This document shows, piece after piece, positions 51,533 to 59,658 of a DNA stretch of 64,000 nt. The notes below the pieces were generated by a model that saw nothing but the letters and a program-made list of their open reading frames with translations, had not been told where the DNA came from and searched no databases. Source of the stretch: an uncultured Duncaniella sp. (GTDB taxonomy: Bacteria > Bacteroidota > Bacteroidia > Bacteroidales > Muribaculaceae); NCBI GenBank assembly GCA_958352885.1, contig CATWQI010000007.1:62001-126000 (forward strand), in the 5' to 3' direction. Made by a program: the position numbers and the translations under genes. Numbering within the stretch: position 1 is the first letter of the stretch; the number at the start of each line of letters is the position of its first letter.

Positions 51533-52380
51533 TGAAGAAACAATTTCCACTCATATCCCTGCTCACTCTCATCTTGTCCATCCCGCTCGCAGCCATCGCG
51601 TCACAATCCGACCCGGAAATCTCTACCCCTTATATTGAAAAGGTAGAGGCTGCCGACAAAGCATGTGCCGACGGGAAATGGGAAGCAGCCGAGCACTATT
51701 TAATACAAGCACTTGAAGCTGACCCGGACAACCCGTCAAATCCCCTGCTCCTCTCCAATCTCGGGATGATACGGTTCAATCTCGGCAAGGACTCCCTTGC
51801 AGTAGCCACGCTTTCCGAAGCACATGAGATGGCACCGGCATCTGTCACCATTTTATCAAACAGAGCCAAAGTGCTTGCTGCCATCGGCGAGGAGGAATGG
51901 GCTTATGAGGATTACGGTAAAATCATTGAACTCGACACCACATATATAGCAGCCAGGCTTCAGCATGGTCTGCTGGCAATGCGTATGCGGGATTTCAACA
52001 CAGCTAAAAGTGATTTCCAATACCTTGAGACATATTTCCCAGAAACAGACGAAACAAACATCGCAATGGCTACATTCAAAAGTCTGCTGGGCGAATATGC
52101 CGAAGCAATACCGTACTATAACAGAATTCTTGTAACTACCAAGGAACCGGAATACTACGGAGCGCGTGCCTACTGTTTCCTTATGACAAACAAACTCCAG
52201 GAGGCATCCGATGATATAGCTGCCGCTCTCGAACTCGCACCTGACGATGGTGAACTTTACCTGTACCGAGCAGCGTTAAATAAGATGCGTTTCCGCCCGG
52301 CAGATGCGTCAGCTGATGCCAGGCATGCCATAGACTTAGGTGTCGACCCGGCTCGAGCTAAGCCTTTTATCACTAACTAA
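51529..52380 (+). CDS. Exported tetratricopeptide-repeat protein
   Basis: The 283-residue protein has a signal peptide (FPLISLLTLILSIPLAAIAS, cut near residue 26) and about six TPR motifs (KACADGKWEAAEHYLIQALE, NLGMIRFNLGKDSLAVATLS and AYEDYGKIIELD in order). It should be a periplasmic or outer-membrane protein-binding scaffold. No lipoprotein Cys is seen. It overlaps the AraC gene by four bases and precedes rsgA by 26 bases. It may be a target or partner of the AraC system, but this is only by position. Confidence 0.85.
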   Translation: MMKKQFPLISLLTLILSIPLAAIASQSDPEISTPYIEKVEAADKACADGKWEAAEHYLIQALEADPDNPSNPLLLSNLGMIRFNLGKDSLAVATLSEAHEMAPASVTILSNRAKVLAAIGEEEWAYEDYGKIIELDTTYIAARLQHGLLAMRMRDFNTAKSDFQYLETYFPETDETNIAMATFKSLLGEYAEAIPYYNRILVTTKEPEYYGARAYCFLMTNKLQEASDDIAAALELAPDDGELYLYRAALNKMRFRPADASADARHAIDLGVDPARAKPFITN

Positions 52381-52406
52381 GAGAGCGTTAAACAACCAAG
52401 ACAACT

Positions 52407-53354
52407 ATGAACGGATTAGTCATAAAGAACACTGGCAGCAACTACCTCGTAAAAACCGAGGCAAACACGCTGGTTACATGCAAAGTCAAAGGAAATTTCC
52501 GTCTCAAGGGCATACGGACCACCAACCCGGTGGCAGTAGGCGATAAGGTTACAATCAACGATTCCGACGGTGCGACAGCATACATAACCGCCATCTCGCC
52601 ACGCAGGAACTACATCATACGACGTGCGAGCAACCTATCAAAACAGGCTCATATCCTGGCTGCCAATCTGGACCAGCTATGCCTCGTCGTCACACTCTTT
52701 CATCCCACCACCTCCACCACATTCATGGACAGATTCCTTGCTACAGCGGAAGCTTACAGAGTGCCGGCTGTACTGGTAATAAATAAGATAGACCTGCTGG
52801 AGGATGACGATGAAAGCATGGAGTATCTCAATGCTGTGTGCCATCTCTATGAAACTATCGGCTATACCGTGATACGCCTCTCGGCAAGAACCGGAGAAGG
52901 CGTCGATACTCTCCGTAGTATCCTTGACGGGAAAGTGACTCTGTTCTCCGGCAACTCCGGTGTAGGCAAATCCACACTCATAAATGATTTGATTCCGGGA
53001 CTCGACCTTGCCACTGCCGCCATCTCCGCCACCCACGACACCGGCATGCACACCACCACATTTTCCGAAATGTTTGAGGTCCCGGGCACATCAGAAGGCA
53101 CATATATCATCGACACGCCCGGAGTCAAGGGGTTTGGCACGCTCGAGTTCGAGCGCGAAGAGGTAAGCCATTTCTTCCCGGAGATATTCAAATATAGCGA
53201 AGGGTGCCGCTACGGCAACTGCACTCATACCCATGAACCGGGATGTGCGGTGCGTGAAGCATTGGAACAAAACCTCATCTCGCAGTCAAGGTATGCTTCA
53301 TATCTGTCAATACTCGACGATGCCGACGAGGGAAAATACCGTAAGGGTTATTGA
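52407..53354 (+). CDS. rsgA: Ribosome small-subunit-dependent GTPase RsgA
   Basis: RsgA helps late 30S maturation. The 315-residue protein has the N-terminal OB fold (about 1-70), then a circularly permuted GTPase in which NKIDLL (G4) precedes the P-loop GNSGVGKS and then DTPG, and a C-terminal zinc finger CRYGNCTHTHEPGC. These are all diagnostic of RsgA. The stop overlaps the convergent yigZ-like gene by seven bases. Confidence 0.96.
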   Translation: MNGLVIKNTGSNYLVKTEANTLVTCKVKGNFRLKGIRTTNPVAVGDKVTINDSDGATAYITAISPRRNYIIRRASNLSKQAHILAANLDQLCLVVTLFHPTTSTTFMDRFLATAEAYRVPAVLVINKIDLLEDDDESMEYLNAVCHLYETIGYTVIRLSARTGEGVDTLRSILDGKVTLFSGNSGVGKSTLINDLIPGLDLATAAISATHDTGMHTTTFSEMFEVPGTSEGTYIIDTPGVKGFGTLEFEREEVSHFFPEIFKYSEGCRYGNCTHTHEPGCAVREALEQNLISQSRYASYLSILDDADEGKYRKGY

Positions 53355-53980
53355 TTCGCCGATTTGTCATCAAGAATCGATGTGCCGGATATCGCACCCA
53401 GCCTGCCGGAAATCTCGCCCAGCATATCAAGCGGTAATGAGAGCGTCATGGCACATGTATTATCAAAATCCTGCTTAATGATAGATATTACTTCCCTGGG
53501 CTCTGACTGGTTACGTGATTTGATAAGTTTCATCACATCGTTCATGGCAAGATAAGGGAATGTCAGCGAAAGCATGGTCATCTCCCGTCCCTCTATTATC
53601 TCTGCCGCCTCTATGGCAAGTCTGGCAGCCTCCCGGTAAGCAGCGATAAGCCCTGAGGTACCAAGCTTTATCCCGCCGAAATATCTCACCACTATTATCA
53701 CTATATTGGTGAGGTCAAATGAATTTATCTGTCCGAGTATAGGCTTGCCGGCAGTCCCGGAAGGCTCGCCGTTGTCCGTTGACAGATATTCCTTTCTGTC
53801 AGCACCTATCATATACGCCCAGCAGACATGGCGCGCATCATGGTACTCATTGGTATATAAAGCAATATACTCCTTTGCCTCCGCAGCCGAAGCTACCGGA
53901 ATGGCAAAGGAGATAAAGCGACTCATTTTCTCTCGGAAAATGGCTTCACTTGACGCTGCGATGGTGAAAAATTTTGCCAC
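53348..53980 (-). CDS. YigZ/IMPACT family protein
   Basis: The 210-residue protein has an N-terminal IMPACT domain with AASSEAIFREKMSRF, the conserved DARHVCWAYMIG and NGEPSGTAGKPILGQI, and VRYFGGIKLGTSGLI. A second domain (about 125-205) is the DUF1949 ferredoxin-like fold. The biochemical role is unclear; eukaryotic IMPACT acts in translation-control signalling. Start is uncertain: the longest reading opens at a TTG (54010, 220 residues), but the GTG at 53980 gives the family's usual N-terminus. It is the last gene of the long minus-strand cluster from lon. Confidence 0.88.
   Translation of the reverse strand: MAKFFTIAASSEAIFREKMSRFISFAIPVASAAEAKEYIALYTNEYHDARHVCWAYMIGADRKEYLSTDNGEPSGTAGKPILGQINSFDLTNIVIIVVRYFGGIKLGTSGLIAAYREAARLAIEAAEIIEGREMTMLSLTFPYLAMNDVMKLIKSRNQSEPREVISIIKQDFDNTCAMTLSLPLDMLGEISGRLGAISGTSILDDKSANQ
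53350..53381. terminator. Weak inverted repeat at rsgA/yigZ convergence
   Basis: ATTGATTC at 53350-53357 pairs with GAATCGAT at 53374-53381 with one G-U pair and a 16-base loop, over the overlapping stop codons. No U run is present. Confidence 0.25.
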
Positions 53981-54012
53981 CTGCTGAAAAAATCGTTGTA
54001 TTTCCAACAATG

Positions 54013-55062
54013 TCAGATGATGAGCATTGCATCACCGTACACTCCGAATCGGTAACCCTCTTTCACCGCCTTATGATAAGCCTCCATCACGAGGTCATAG
54101 CCTCCGAAAGCAGCCACCATCATCAGCATAGTTGAATAAGGGAGATGGAAATTGGAAATAAGTGCGTCAGTAACAGTGAAATCATAAGGAGGGAAGATGA
54201 ACTTGTTGGTCCATCCTGAATAAGTCTTCATATGACCGCCCATGCTCACCGCACTGGCTATGGCACGCAGCACGGATGTCCCGACCGCACACACTCTGTG
54301 ACCGCCATCCTTTGTCTGGTTCACAAGCTCCACAAGCTGTTCCGAAGCCTCCATTTCCTCCGAATCCATACGATGTTTGGTCAAATCCTCCACATCTATC
54401 TCACGATAGTTGCCGAGACCACTGTGAATCGTTATGAAACCTTGGTTCACACCTTTGATTTCAAGACGTTTCAGCAATTCCCTGGAAAAATGAAGACCGG
54501 CGGCAGGAACAACCACGGCACCCTCCTTCCGGGCAAATATTGTCTGATAACGTTCGGCATCCTCCTCAGTGGGTTCTCGTTTTATATAATAAGGAAGCGG
54601 TGTAGTGCCAAGCTTGTAAAGTGCCTCCTTGAACTCTTCGTGAGGCCCGTCATAGAGAAAACGCAATGTACGGCCACGCGAAGTAGTATTATCAATCACT
54701 TCAGCCACCATCGACTCGTCATCGCCAAAATAGAGCTTGTTGCCGATACGGATTTTGCGCGCCGGCTCTACAAGAACATCCCACAGCTTGTTCTCAGCGC
54801 TCAGCTCACGAAGCAGGAACACCTCGATACGGGCACCGGTCTTCTCCTTGTTGCCATAGAGACGGGCAGGGAAAACCATAGTGTCATTGTAGACAAACAA
54901 ATCCCCGTCATCGAAATAGTCAATTATTTCCTTGAATACCCTCTCCTCTATAGTGCCGGTTTTGCGGTTCACCACCATCATACGTGACTCGTCACGCTCG
55001 GGATTAGGGGTCTGGGCTATCAAATCCTCAGGAAGACGAAATTTAAATTGCGAAAGCTTCAT
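54013..55062 (-). CDS. queA: tRNA preQ1(34) S-adenosylmethionine ribosyltransferase-isomerase QueA
   Basis: QueA transfers the ribosyl part of SAM to preQ1 in tRNA to make epoxyqueuosine. The 349-residue protein shows LPEDLIAQTPNPERDESRMMV (in pieces), YNDTMVFPARL, FARKEGAVVVPAAGLHFS, FITIHSGLG and SNFHLPYSTMLMMVAAF, all standard, and length is normal (E. coli 356). Two bases separate its stop from the longest YigZ reading. A 65-base gap separates it from truB. Confidence 0.97.
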   Translation of the reverse strand: MKLSQFKFRLPEDLIAQTPNPERDESRMMVVNRKTGTIEERVFKEIIDYFDDGDLFVYNDTMVFPARLYGNKEKTGARIEVFLLRELSAENKLWDVLVEPARKIRIGNKLYFGDDESMVAEVIDNTTSRGRTLRFLYDGPHEEFKEALYKLGTTPLPYYIKREPTEEDAERYQTIFARKEGAVVVPAAGLHFSRELLKRLEIKGVNQGFITIHSGLGNYREIDVEDLTKHRMDSEEMEASEQLVELVNQTKDGGHRVCAVGTSVLRAIASAVSMGGHMKTYSGWTNKFIFPPYDFTVTDALISNFHLPYSTMLMMVAAFGGYDLVMEAYHKAVKEGYRFGVYGDAMLII

Positions 55063-55127
55063 CCTTAACTTTTAATATCTAATATATTTTATTCAGTTTA
55101 CTTTTTTAATTACCGGTATCAATTCTT

Positions 55128-55856
55128 TCAGGCATTAGCCGGCTGCTCACCCTCCGGAAACTCCAACTCTGTCGTGCGAATCAGCTCCACAGCCTGCTCG
55201 ACACTAAGACAGTCTTCTATCCGGGCTTCCCCCACTCGTGTGCGCCGTAATGCCGTAAGATGTCCACCGGAACCAAGCGCTTCGCCAATATCACGCGCGA
55301 GAGCCCGTATGTAAGTGCCCTTGCTGCATACTATACGCAGTGTCAGAGCCTTCTTTTCCGGGTCAAACTCCACTATGTCTATGGCATCAATCACAAGCAC
55401 CTTCGGCTTAAGCTGCACGTCATGACCTTTGCGTGCCATATTATATGCGCGTTTGCCATCCACCTTACAGGCTGAAAATGACGGCGGGACCTGTTCTATA
55501 CGCCCTCTGAAACGTGGCAATATCTCCTCAATCAAATCCAGTGTGATATGCTCGGTAGGATGTACTGCATCAATCTCCGTCTCCAAATCAAACGACGGAG
55601 TGGTAGCACCCAACTGTATGGTAGCCACATATTCCTTTACTCCGGCCTGAAGCTCCTCTATCCGCTTTGTGGCACGTCCGGTAACCACAATCATAACTCC
55701 GGTGGCAAGAGGGTCAAGAGTGCCGGCATGACCGACTTTCATTTTCTTCTTGTGCAGACGATGCAGCAGCACACCTCGGACGCGTTTCACCACATCAAAT
55801 GACGTCCACTCAAGAGGTTTGTCTATATAAAGTACTTCTCCGGTTATAAAATCCAT
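55128..55856 (-). CDS. truB: tRNA pseudouridine-55 synthase TruB
   Basis: TruB makes pseudouridine 55 in the T-loop of tRNAs. The 242-residue protein has the catalytic Asp48 in HAGTLDPLATG, the conserved PSFDLETE, PPSFSACKVDGKRAY and KGTYIRALARDIGE. It is shorter than E. coli TruB (314), lacking much of the C-terminal PUA extension, as in many Bacteroidetes. It lies nine bases after uppP. Confidence 0.96.
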   Translation of the reverse strand: MDFITGEVLYIDKPLEWTSFDVVKRVRGVLLHRLHKKKMKVGHAGTLDPLATGVMIVVTGRATKRIEELQAGVKEYVATIQLGATTPSFDLETEIDAVHPTEHITLDLIEEILPRFRGRIEQVPPSFSACKVDGKRAYNMARKGHDVQLKPKVLVIDAIDIVEFDPEKKALTLRIVCSKGTYIRALARDIGEALGSGGHLTALRRTRVGEARIEDCLSVEQAVELIRTTELEFPEGEQPANA

Positions 55857-55865
55857 ATATGTAAT

Positions 55866-56684
55866 TTACCAGACAATACAAAGTATACCTATAGCCACAC
55901 AATACACGGCAAACCATACAAGCTTACCCTTTTTCACGAGATTAATCATCCACTTGCATGCCATACATCCCACAATAAACGAAGCCAGGAACCCGACAAG
56001 CAGTGGCAGTGTGCCGACAGTGCCTGTCACACCTTCTCCCTGAATCATATCCTTGACTCCGAGCAATGCCTCGCCAAGAATCGGGATGATTACCATGAAG
56101 AACGAGAACTGGGCTATCTTATCACGCTTGTCACCGAGAAGCAGTCCGGTAGCTATGGTAGTACCCGAGCGACTGAGTCCCGGAAGCACGGCAATCGCCT
56201 GTGAGCAACCGATAATAAAGGCGTCCAGCCATGTTATATCATGACCTTTCACACCTTCACGGGCCTCACGTGCCGGATTGCGGAAAAAATATGCGAATGA
56301 AAGCAATGCGGCAGTCACAAGCAGGCAAATACCCACCACAAGCAGACCGCCACCGAAGAATTGCTCTACGAAATCCTTGAAACAAAGCCCGACTATGGCT
56401 ACCGGAATACAGGATACCAAAATCTTACATACGTAAAAGAAATTGTCATCACGGGCTATTGTGAAAAATGACTTACACAGAGGTACAAACTCACGCCACA
56501 ACACCACTATGGTGCTGAGCACAGTAGCGACATGCAACACTACATCAAATTCCAATGCCTCCGAACCCTCAAGCCTAAGACCGAGAATCTCCCGGAATAT
56601 CTCAAGGTGACCACTGCTGCTTATAGGCAGATACTCGGCAAGTCCCTGCACTATACCGAGGATAAGAGCGTCAATTACATCCAT
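55866..56684 (-). CDS. uppP: Undecaprenyl-diphosphatase UppP (BacA)
   Basis: UppP dephosphorylates undecaprenyl diphosphate to recycle the carrier lipid for peptidoglycan and LPS O-chains. The 272-residue polytopic protein has GIVQGLAEYLPISSSGHLEIF (in pieces, with Glu16 and Glu-His region to His26) and PGLSRSGTTI with the catalytic Arg. Length is normal. Six bases separate it from the DUF3098 gene. Confidence 0.96.
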   Translation of the reverse strand: MDVIDALILGIVQGLAEYLPISSSGHLEIFREILGLRLEGSEALEFDVVLHVATVLSTIVVLWREFVPLCKSFFTIARDDNFFYVCKILVSCIPVAIVGLCFKDFVEQFFGGGLLVVGICLLVTAALLSFAYFFRNPAREAREGVKGHDITWLDAFIIGCSQAIAVLPGLSRSGTTIATGLLLGDKRDKIAQFSFFMVIIPILGEALLGVKDMIQGEGVTGTVGTLPLLVGFLASFIVGCMACKWMINLVKKGKLVWFAVYCVAIGILCIVW

Positions 56685-56690
56685 TTCTGT

Positions 56691-56987
56691 TTATTCTTTA
56701 TTACTTTTACGCTTTGATGTATACATTATGCCGAAACCCATGAATATGAATCCAAGGAATGCGATGGTCGGTCCCACCACTACCCGTCGCACCGAGAATA
56801 TATCCTCATTAAACGAGTCCCAGTCAGTAGCGCCTCCTGCCATCAATGCGAATCCCAGCACTATCATCACGCCGGCAATCACCATCAGTCTGAAATTATC
56901 CTTCAGAAGGGGCATCTGCTCTCGGCTTTCCTTTATCAGTATCTCTCCGTCGGATTTCTTCTGTTGTGTGAGCGTTTTTTTAGCCAT
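56691..56987 (-). CDS. DUF3098 small membrane protein
   Basis: The 98-residue protein has two membrane helices (about 32-52, MVIAGVMIVLGFALMAGG, and 68-88, GPTIAFLGFIFMGFGIMY) joined by WDSFNEDIFSVRR, and a basic C-terminus. This is the Bacteroidetes-specific DUF3098 family, found regularly between ftsX and uppP. The function is unknown; position suggests a part in cell-wall synthesis or division. Confidence 0.85.
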   Translation of the reverse strand: MAKKTLTQQKKSDGEILIKESREQMPLLKDNFRLMVIAGVMIVLGFALMAGGATDWDSFNEDIFSVRRVVVGPTIAFLGFIFMGFGIMYTSKRKSNKE

Positions 56988-56996
56988 ATATCTTTG

Positions 56997-57875
56997 TCAT
57001 TTAAACATTTCGTCATACGTAAGGCGCAGATAACGGTTGGTGGCGAACAGAGCCGCTACCAGACAGAGCACCATGCCTGTAACCAACACTCCGGCAAACA
57101 CCGGAAGCACTATGGATAAATCCAGTAGCGAGACCACTGAAAGGTTAAGCGCCTTACCATAATATATAAGTAACGACAACGCACCTACAGCTATTATTCC
57201 AGCTATAAGTCCGTTGACGATATTGTCCACAAGAAACGGTTTTCTGATAAATCCCGAAGTAGCTCCGACAAGTTTCATCGTATGTATGGTGAAACGGCGG
57301 GCATAGACCGACAGACGCACGGTGTTGAATATCAACACAAAGGAAATCACCAGCAAAGCTATGGCAACTATGAGCAGTCCGAGGGTTACGCTCCTGAGTG
57401 TACTGTTGATGCGGTCTATCATTTCGGTATGAACCTTCACATCACTCACCTGCGGCATGAGCATCAGAGGCGAGACTATCACATCTATGCTGTCCGGTGA
57501 CGCGTATGCCGGCGTGACATGCACATCCATCTCCCCGACAAACGGATTGACCTCGGCAAGACTCATTATATCCTCATCCTCACCGACAATCTTCTGCCAA
57601 CGCTCCAGCACCATCTCAGGTGAGGAATAGTCACATTTGGCAGTACCGGGATGTCCTGCCACCACCTTTTTAACAGCAGCGATTTCCGATGCTGTGACAT
57701 CCTCGTTAAACAGGACCACAAAACCTATATTTTCCTTTATACCCTCCGTTACTTTATGTGCCGCAATCCCCACCAGCGATGCCAGACCGAGGATAAAAAG
57801 CACTAAAGCAACCGACACGGTAGCGGTGGCCCTTGTACTGAACAGAGGTATTAAGTGATGACGCCTTTTAGCCAT
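56997..57875 (-). CDS. ftsX: Cell division protein FtsX
   Basis: FtsX is the membrane part of FtsEX, which activates cell-wall hydrolases at the septum. The 292-residue protein has one N-terminal helix (about 17-38), a periplasmic domain (about 40-165) and three helices (about 170-195, 220-245 and 262-285), with the FtsX motif TVRLSVYARRFTIHTMKLVGAT (in pieces). No ftsE gene is adjacent in this window. It has its own promoter at 57892-57922. Confidence 0.93.
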   Translation of the reverse strand: MAKRRHHLIPLFSTRATATVSVALVLFILGLASLVGIAAHKVTEGIKENIGFVVLFNEDVTASEIAAVKKVVAGHPGTAKCDYSSPEMVLERWQKIVGEDEDIMSLAEVNPFVGEMDVHVTPAYASPDSIDVIVSPLMLMPQVSDVKVHTEMIDRINSTLRSVTLGLLIVAIALLVISFVLIFNTVRLSVYARRFTIHTMKLVGATSGFIRKPFLVDNIVNGLIAGIIAVGALSLLIYYGKALNLSVVSLLDLSIVLPVFAGVLVTGMVLCLVAALFATNRYLRLTYDEMFK

Positions 57876-57891
57876 AATAACTATTATCTTG

Positions 57892-57922
57892 CAAATTTAC
57901 TACCTGAGCACCCCTTTGTCAA
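57892..57922 (-). promoter_or_regulatory. Promoter of ftsX and the genes below it
   Basis: On the minus strand, TTG (57920-57922, within TTGAC) and TAAATTTG (57892-57899) are 20 bases apart. The ftsX ATG is 16 bases further on. Confidence 0.7.
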
Positions 57923-57931
57923 GAGTTTTAA

Positions 57932-58999
57932 CTAAATTTTAACATATAATTCCCATTTCTCAATTAATGCCGTCATATCCTCAGGTATAGGAGCCGTGAA
58001 AAACATCTCTTCGCCGGTGTCAGGATGCACAAATCCAAGCGTCCTCGCATGGAGTGCCTGACGCGGACAGATGTCAAAACAGTTGGAGATGAATTTCTGA
58101 TAGGTTCCGCTACGCTCTCCGCGAAGTATCTTGTCGCCTCCGTAACGTGCATCATTGAAAAGCGGATGTCCGATGTGCTTCATATGCACACGAATCTGAT
58201 GGGTACGGCCTGTCTCAAGCACGCATTTCACCAATGCCACATGTGTCAAATCCTTAAGGACTTCATAATGGGTCACCGCATGCTTCCCGGTAGGGTCGTC
58301 GGCGGGGAGCACAGCCATCTGCAGCCTGTCCTTGGGATTTCTGCCGATATTCCCCTCTATGCGCCCGGTCTTTGAATCGGGAACGCCCCATACCAGCGCA
58401 TTGTACTCACGCTTTGTGGTCTTGTTGAAAAATTGCTTCCCCAGGTGAGTCTTTGCATCCGGAGTCTTTGCCACCACAAGCAGTCCTGACGTGTCTTTGT
58501 CGATTCTGTGCACGAGTCCGAGCCTTGGGTCTGACACATCGTAGTCAGGATTGTCCCTGAAATGGTAGGCAAGCGCATTGACCAGGGTTCCGGAATAATT
58601 TCCATGCCCCGGATGCACCACAAGCCCCGCAGGCTTATTGACCACGAGGAGCGAATCATCTTCGTACACTATATCGAGCGGTATATTCTCCGGTATGATT
58701 TCGAGTTCATAACGCGGACGATCCATCACCACCTGCACCACATCGAGCGGCTTTACCCTGTAATTGGATTTTACCGCCTTTCCGTTGACAAGTATGCACC
58801 CGGCGTCGGCAGCCTGCTGTATACGGTTGCGCGATGATTTTTCAAGCCGTGTGACCAGGAACTTGTCCACTCTAAGCAGTTGCTGTCCCTTGTCTGCCAC
58901 GAATCTGAAATGCTCGTATAGCTCCTGCCCTGACTCATCTGTGTCGACCTCCACCTCCGGGTTGTCGGTGATGCCGTCAATCTCTTCTGTCTCCATCAT
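57932..58999 (-). CDS. rluD: 23S rRNA pseudouridine synthase RluD-like (RluA family)
   Basis: The 355-residue protein has an S4 domain (about 39-95, LLRVDKFLVTRLEKSSRNRIQ in pieces), and the pseudouridine synthase domain with the catalytic Asp167 in HRIDKDTSGLL, ETGRTHQIRVHM and ARTLGFVHPDTGE. RluD makes pseudouridines 1911, 1915 and 1917 in helix 69, which is also the target of RlmH encoded elsewhere in the window. The exact specificity (RluD or RluC-like) is inferred from domain layout. It lies between the PASTA protein and ftsX genes. Confidence 0.92.
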   Translation of the reverse strand: MMETEEIDGITDNPEVEVDTDESGQELYEHFRFVADKGQQLLRVDKFLVTRLEKSSRNRIQQAADAGCILVNGKAVKSNYRVKPLDVVQVVMDRPRYELEIIPENIPLDIVYEDDSLLVVNKPAGLVVHPGHGNYSGTLVNALAYHFRDNPDYDVSDPRLGLVHRIDKDTSGLLVVAKTPDAKTHLGKQFFNKTTKREYNALVWGVPDSKTGRIEGNIGRNPKDRLQMAVLPADDPTGKHAVTHYEVLKDLTHVALVKCVLETGRTHQIRVHMKHIGHPLFNDARYGGDKILRGERSGTYQKFISNCFDICPRQALHARTLGFVHPDTGEEMFFTAPIPEDMTALIEKWELYVKI

Positions 59000-59033
59000 C
59001 TTGACTTTTCAGCTATATATCACGATAGCTATA

Positions 59034-59627
59034 TTATTGAAACAAATCAAGCTGCTCGGAATGTTCAAGCTCCTCCTCCGCAGTGCTGTCGCTCTCTATT
59101 ATCTCCGGCAAACCTTCCCCTACCTCAAGCTCGATTGTCGCACTTATCGGTACCCGGGCTCCGGGCGAAAGACGAGTTCCCTTATAGCGCACCGCAAGCA
59201 CCAGGTCCTTGAAGTCGCTCGGCACTCGCCTCTCAACCACTTTCTTAATCTCAAGCCCCTCAAGTATCGACTTTGCCTGACGAAGCGAAATGTCGGTAAG
59301 CGACGGAAGTGTTACCATCTTTGGCGACAGGGCATTGATTGTAAGGTAAATTTCACGTCCTTCCTTCACCACTGTTCCTGCCTTCGGATTCTGTTCTATC
59401 ACGGTTCCCGGAGCAGTGCGGTTATCGTACACCGAGTCACTCAGCAGCGCGACCAGGCCATTATCCTTAAGTGCCCGCGCGGCTCTGTCGTAAGGTAATG
59501 TCTTGACCGAGGGAACCACGATGGTGTCACCGTGACGGGTCCACACGTCAAGCCACATCATGGCAAGCCAGGCTATCACAATGCCGACGAGTATCATCAG
59601 ACCGATGTGCAGGAATATTTTTTTCAT
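59034..59627 (-). CDS. PASTA-domain membrane protein
   Basis: The 197-residue protein has an N-terminal membrane helix (about 5-25, FLHIGLMILVGIVIAWLAMMW in pieces) and two to three PASTA repeats in the periplasm (VVPSVKTLPYDRAARALKDNGL, NPKAGTVVKEGREIYLTIN and TLPSLTDISLRQAKSILEGL, each in pieces). PASTA domains bind muropeptides or PBPs. No kinase or PBP domain is attached. Similar small proteins are common in Bacteroidetes next to rluD. The C-terminus is acidic (EEELEHSEQL). Function unknown. Confidence 0.88.
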   Translation of the reverse strand: MKKIFLHIGLMILVGIVIAWLAMMWLDVWTRHGDTIVVPSVKTLPYDRAARALKDNGLVALLSDSVYDNRTAPGTVIEQNPKAGTVVKEGREIYLTINALSPKMVTLPSLTDISLRQAKSILEGLEIKKVVERRVPSDFKDLVLAVRYKGTRLSPGARVPISATIELEVGEGLPEIIESDSTAEEELEHSEQLDLFQ

Positions 59628-59658
59628 ACTGGCATATTTTTATGTTAGAATTTTGCGG

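Noticed and set aside
54232..54987. 251-codon open frame on the plus strand within queA
   Set aside because: Antisense to queA, whose protein is a full-length match to its family. The shadow product has His/Thr-rich composition and no motif.
58764..59498. 244-codon open frame on the plus strand over rluD and the PASTA gene
   Set aside because: It spans two real genes on the other strand and shows no recognisable domain or start signal.
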